DNA of 60,841 nucleotides from Desulfobacca_B sp046538075 (GTDB lineage: Bacteria; Desulfobacterota; Desulfobaccia; Desulfobaccales; Desulfobaccaceae): the NCBI GenBank assembly GCA_046538075.1, contig JBKHJN010000014.1, positions 1-60,841 on the forward strand. Reading direction: 5' to 3'. The translations under genes were made by a program, and so were the position numbers. Every line of letters starts with the position of its first letter. The stretch's first letter is position 1. Under the pieces are notes generated by a model. It saw only the letters and a program-made list of their open reading frames with translations. It had not been told where the DNA came from and searched no databases. Of this stretch, positions 60,779-60,841 are shown in pieces.

Positions 60779-60841
60779 AACCCACTCCCCCAACTTCTTA
60801 AGGGGGGGTTGGGGGGGGAGTTGGAGGGGAGGGTGGGGGGC
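60779..60841. repeat. C/G-rich palindromic repeat copy at the window edge
   Basis: CCCACTCCCCCAACTTCTTAAGG then GGGGGTTGGGGGGGGAGTT (in parts), sharing CCAAC / CTTAAGGGG / GTTGGGGG with the copy at 36305. Between the permease and whatever follows. Confidence 0.65.

Noticed and set aside
1..60841. tRNA, rRNA, CRISPR array or intact prophage
   Set aside because: No cloverleaf, no regularly spaced repeats and no phage structural genes were seen; tail-fibre-like repeats occur only in the single beta-helix gene.

Overview
The window looks like a chromosome segment from a Desulfobacterota (deltaproteobacterial) anaerobe. This is an inference from gene content: a class III PHA synthase beside a second, class I-like synthase; a split methylmalonyl-CoA mutase; a Na+-pumping decarboxylase membrane module; and a Re-citrate-synthase-like enzyme. 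A Desulfobacca/Syntrophobacter-like lineage would fit. No rRNA, tRNA or CRISPR array was seen. Most of the window has balanced to moderately GC-rich base composition. The block from about 36.4 to 50.1 kb is visibly AT-richer and carries surface-glycan genes, which suggests transfer.

Layout. 0-2.3 kb: a frameshifted TIM-barrel (tRNA-guanine-transglycosylase-like) gene and a helical hypothetical on the minus strand, head to head with a WYL-domain regulator; this could be the edge of an accessory or defence island lying to the left. 2.8-13.2 kb: a polyhydroxyalkanoate (PHA) locus with thiolase flanked by two paralogous GNAT acetyltransferases, the PhaR regulator, three tandem phasin-like genes, a class I-like PHA synthase, a coiled-coil partner and an SDR reductase on plus, then a double-GAF protein and phaE-phaC (class III synthase) on minus. 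Together these could take acetyl-CoA to stored PHA. 13.2-19.4 kb: an IS3-type transposase remnant, an L,D-transpeptidase with no ordinary start codon, a stand-alone Cache-like protein, a zinc ribbon, an SH3/M48-lipoprotease pair and an AI-2E-type membrane protein.

19.4-29.8 kb, all minus: methylmalonyl-CoA mutase (two subunits), the Na+-translocating decarboxylase beta, biotin and gamma subunits, an HMGL-like (Re-citrate-synthase-like) enzyme fused to a C-terminal Cache/PAS-like domain, aspS-hisS, and a cold-shock gene with a clear terminator. 30-36.2 kb: a minus-strand group of BASS-type transporter, cupin with a natural six-histidine tail, and a small cysteine protein. Upstream of it a 20-residue Cys-rich peptide has its own operator-bearing promoter, ribosome site and terminator. 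An AmpG-like transporter, two tiny tandem paralogues, a THEP1-like NTPase, an M28 peptidase and TrmJ follow.

36.4-60.8 kb: a large exopolysaccharide/O-antigen cluster. It holds seven glycosyltransferases, a Wzx flippase, WecB, an initiating phosphosugar transferase, a Wzy-like polymerase/ligase, a methyltransferase, a CapK-like adenylating enzyme, a 908-residue beta-helix protein with tail-fibre-like repeats, ManB, ManC, and an ABC-2 polysaccharide export permease at the window edge. A family of C/G-rich palindromic intergenic repeats recurs from 30 kb to the end.
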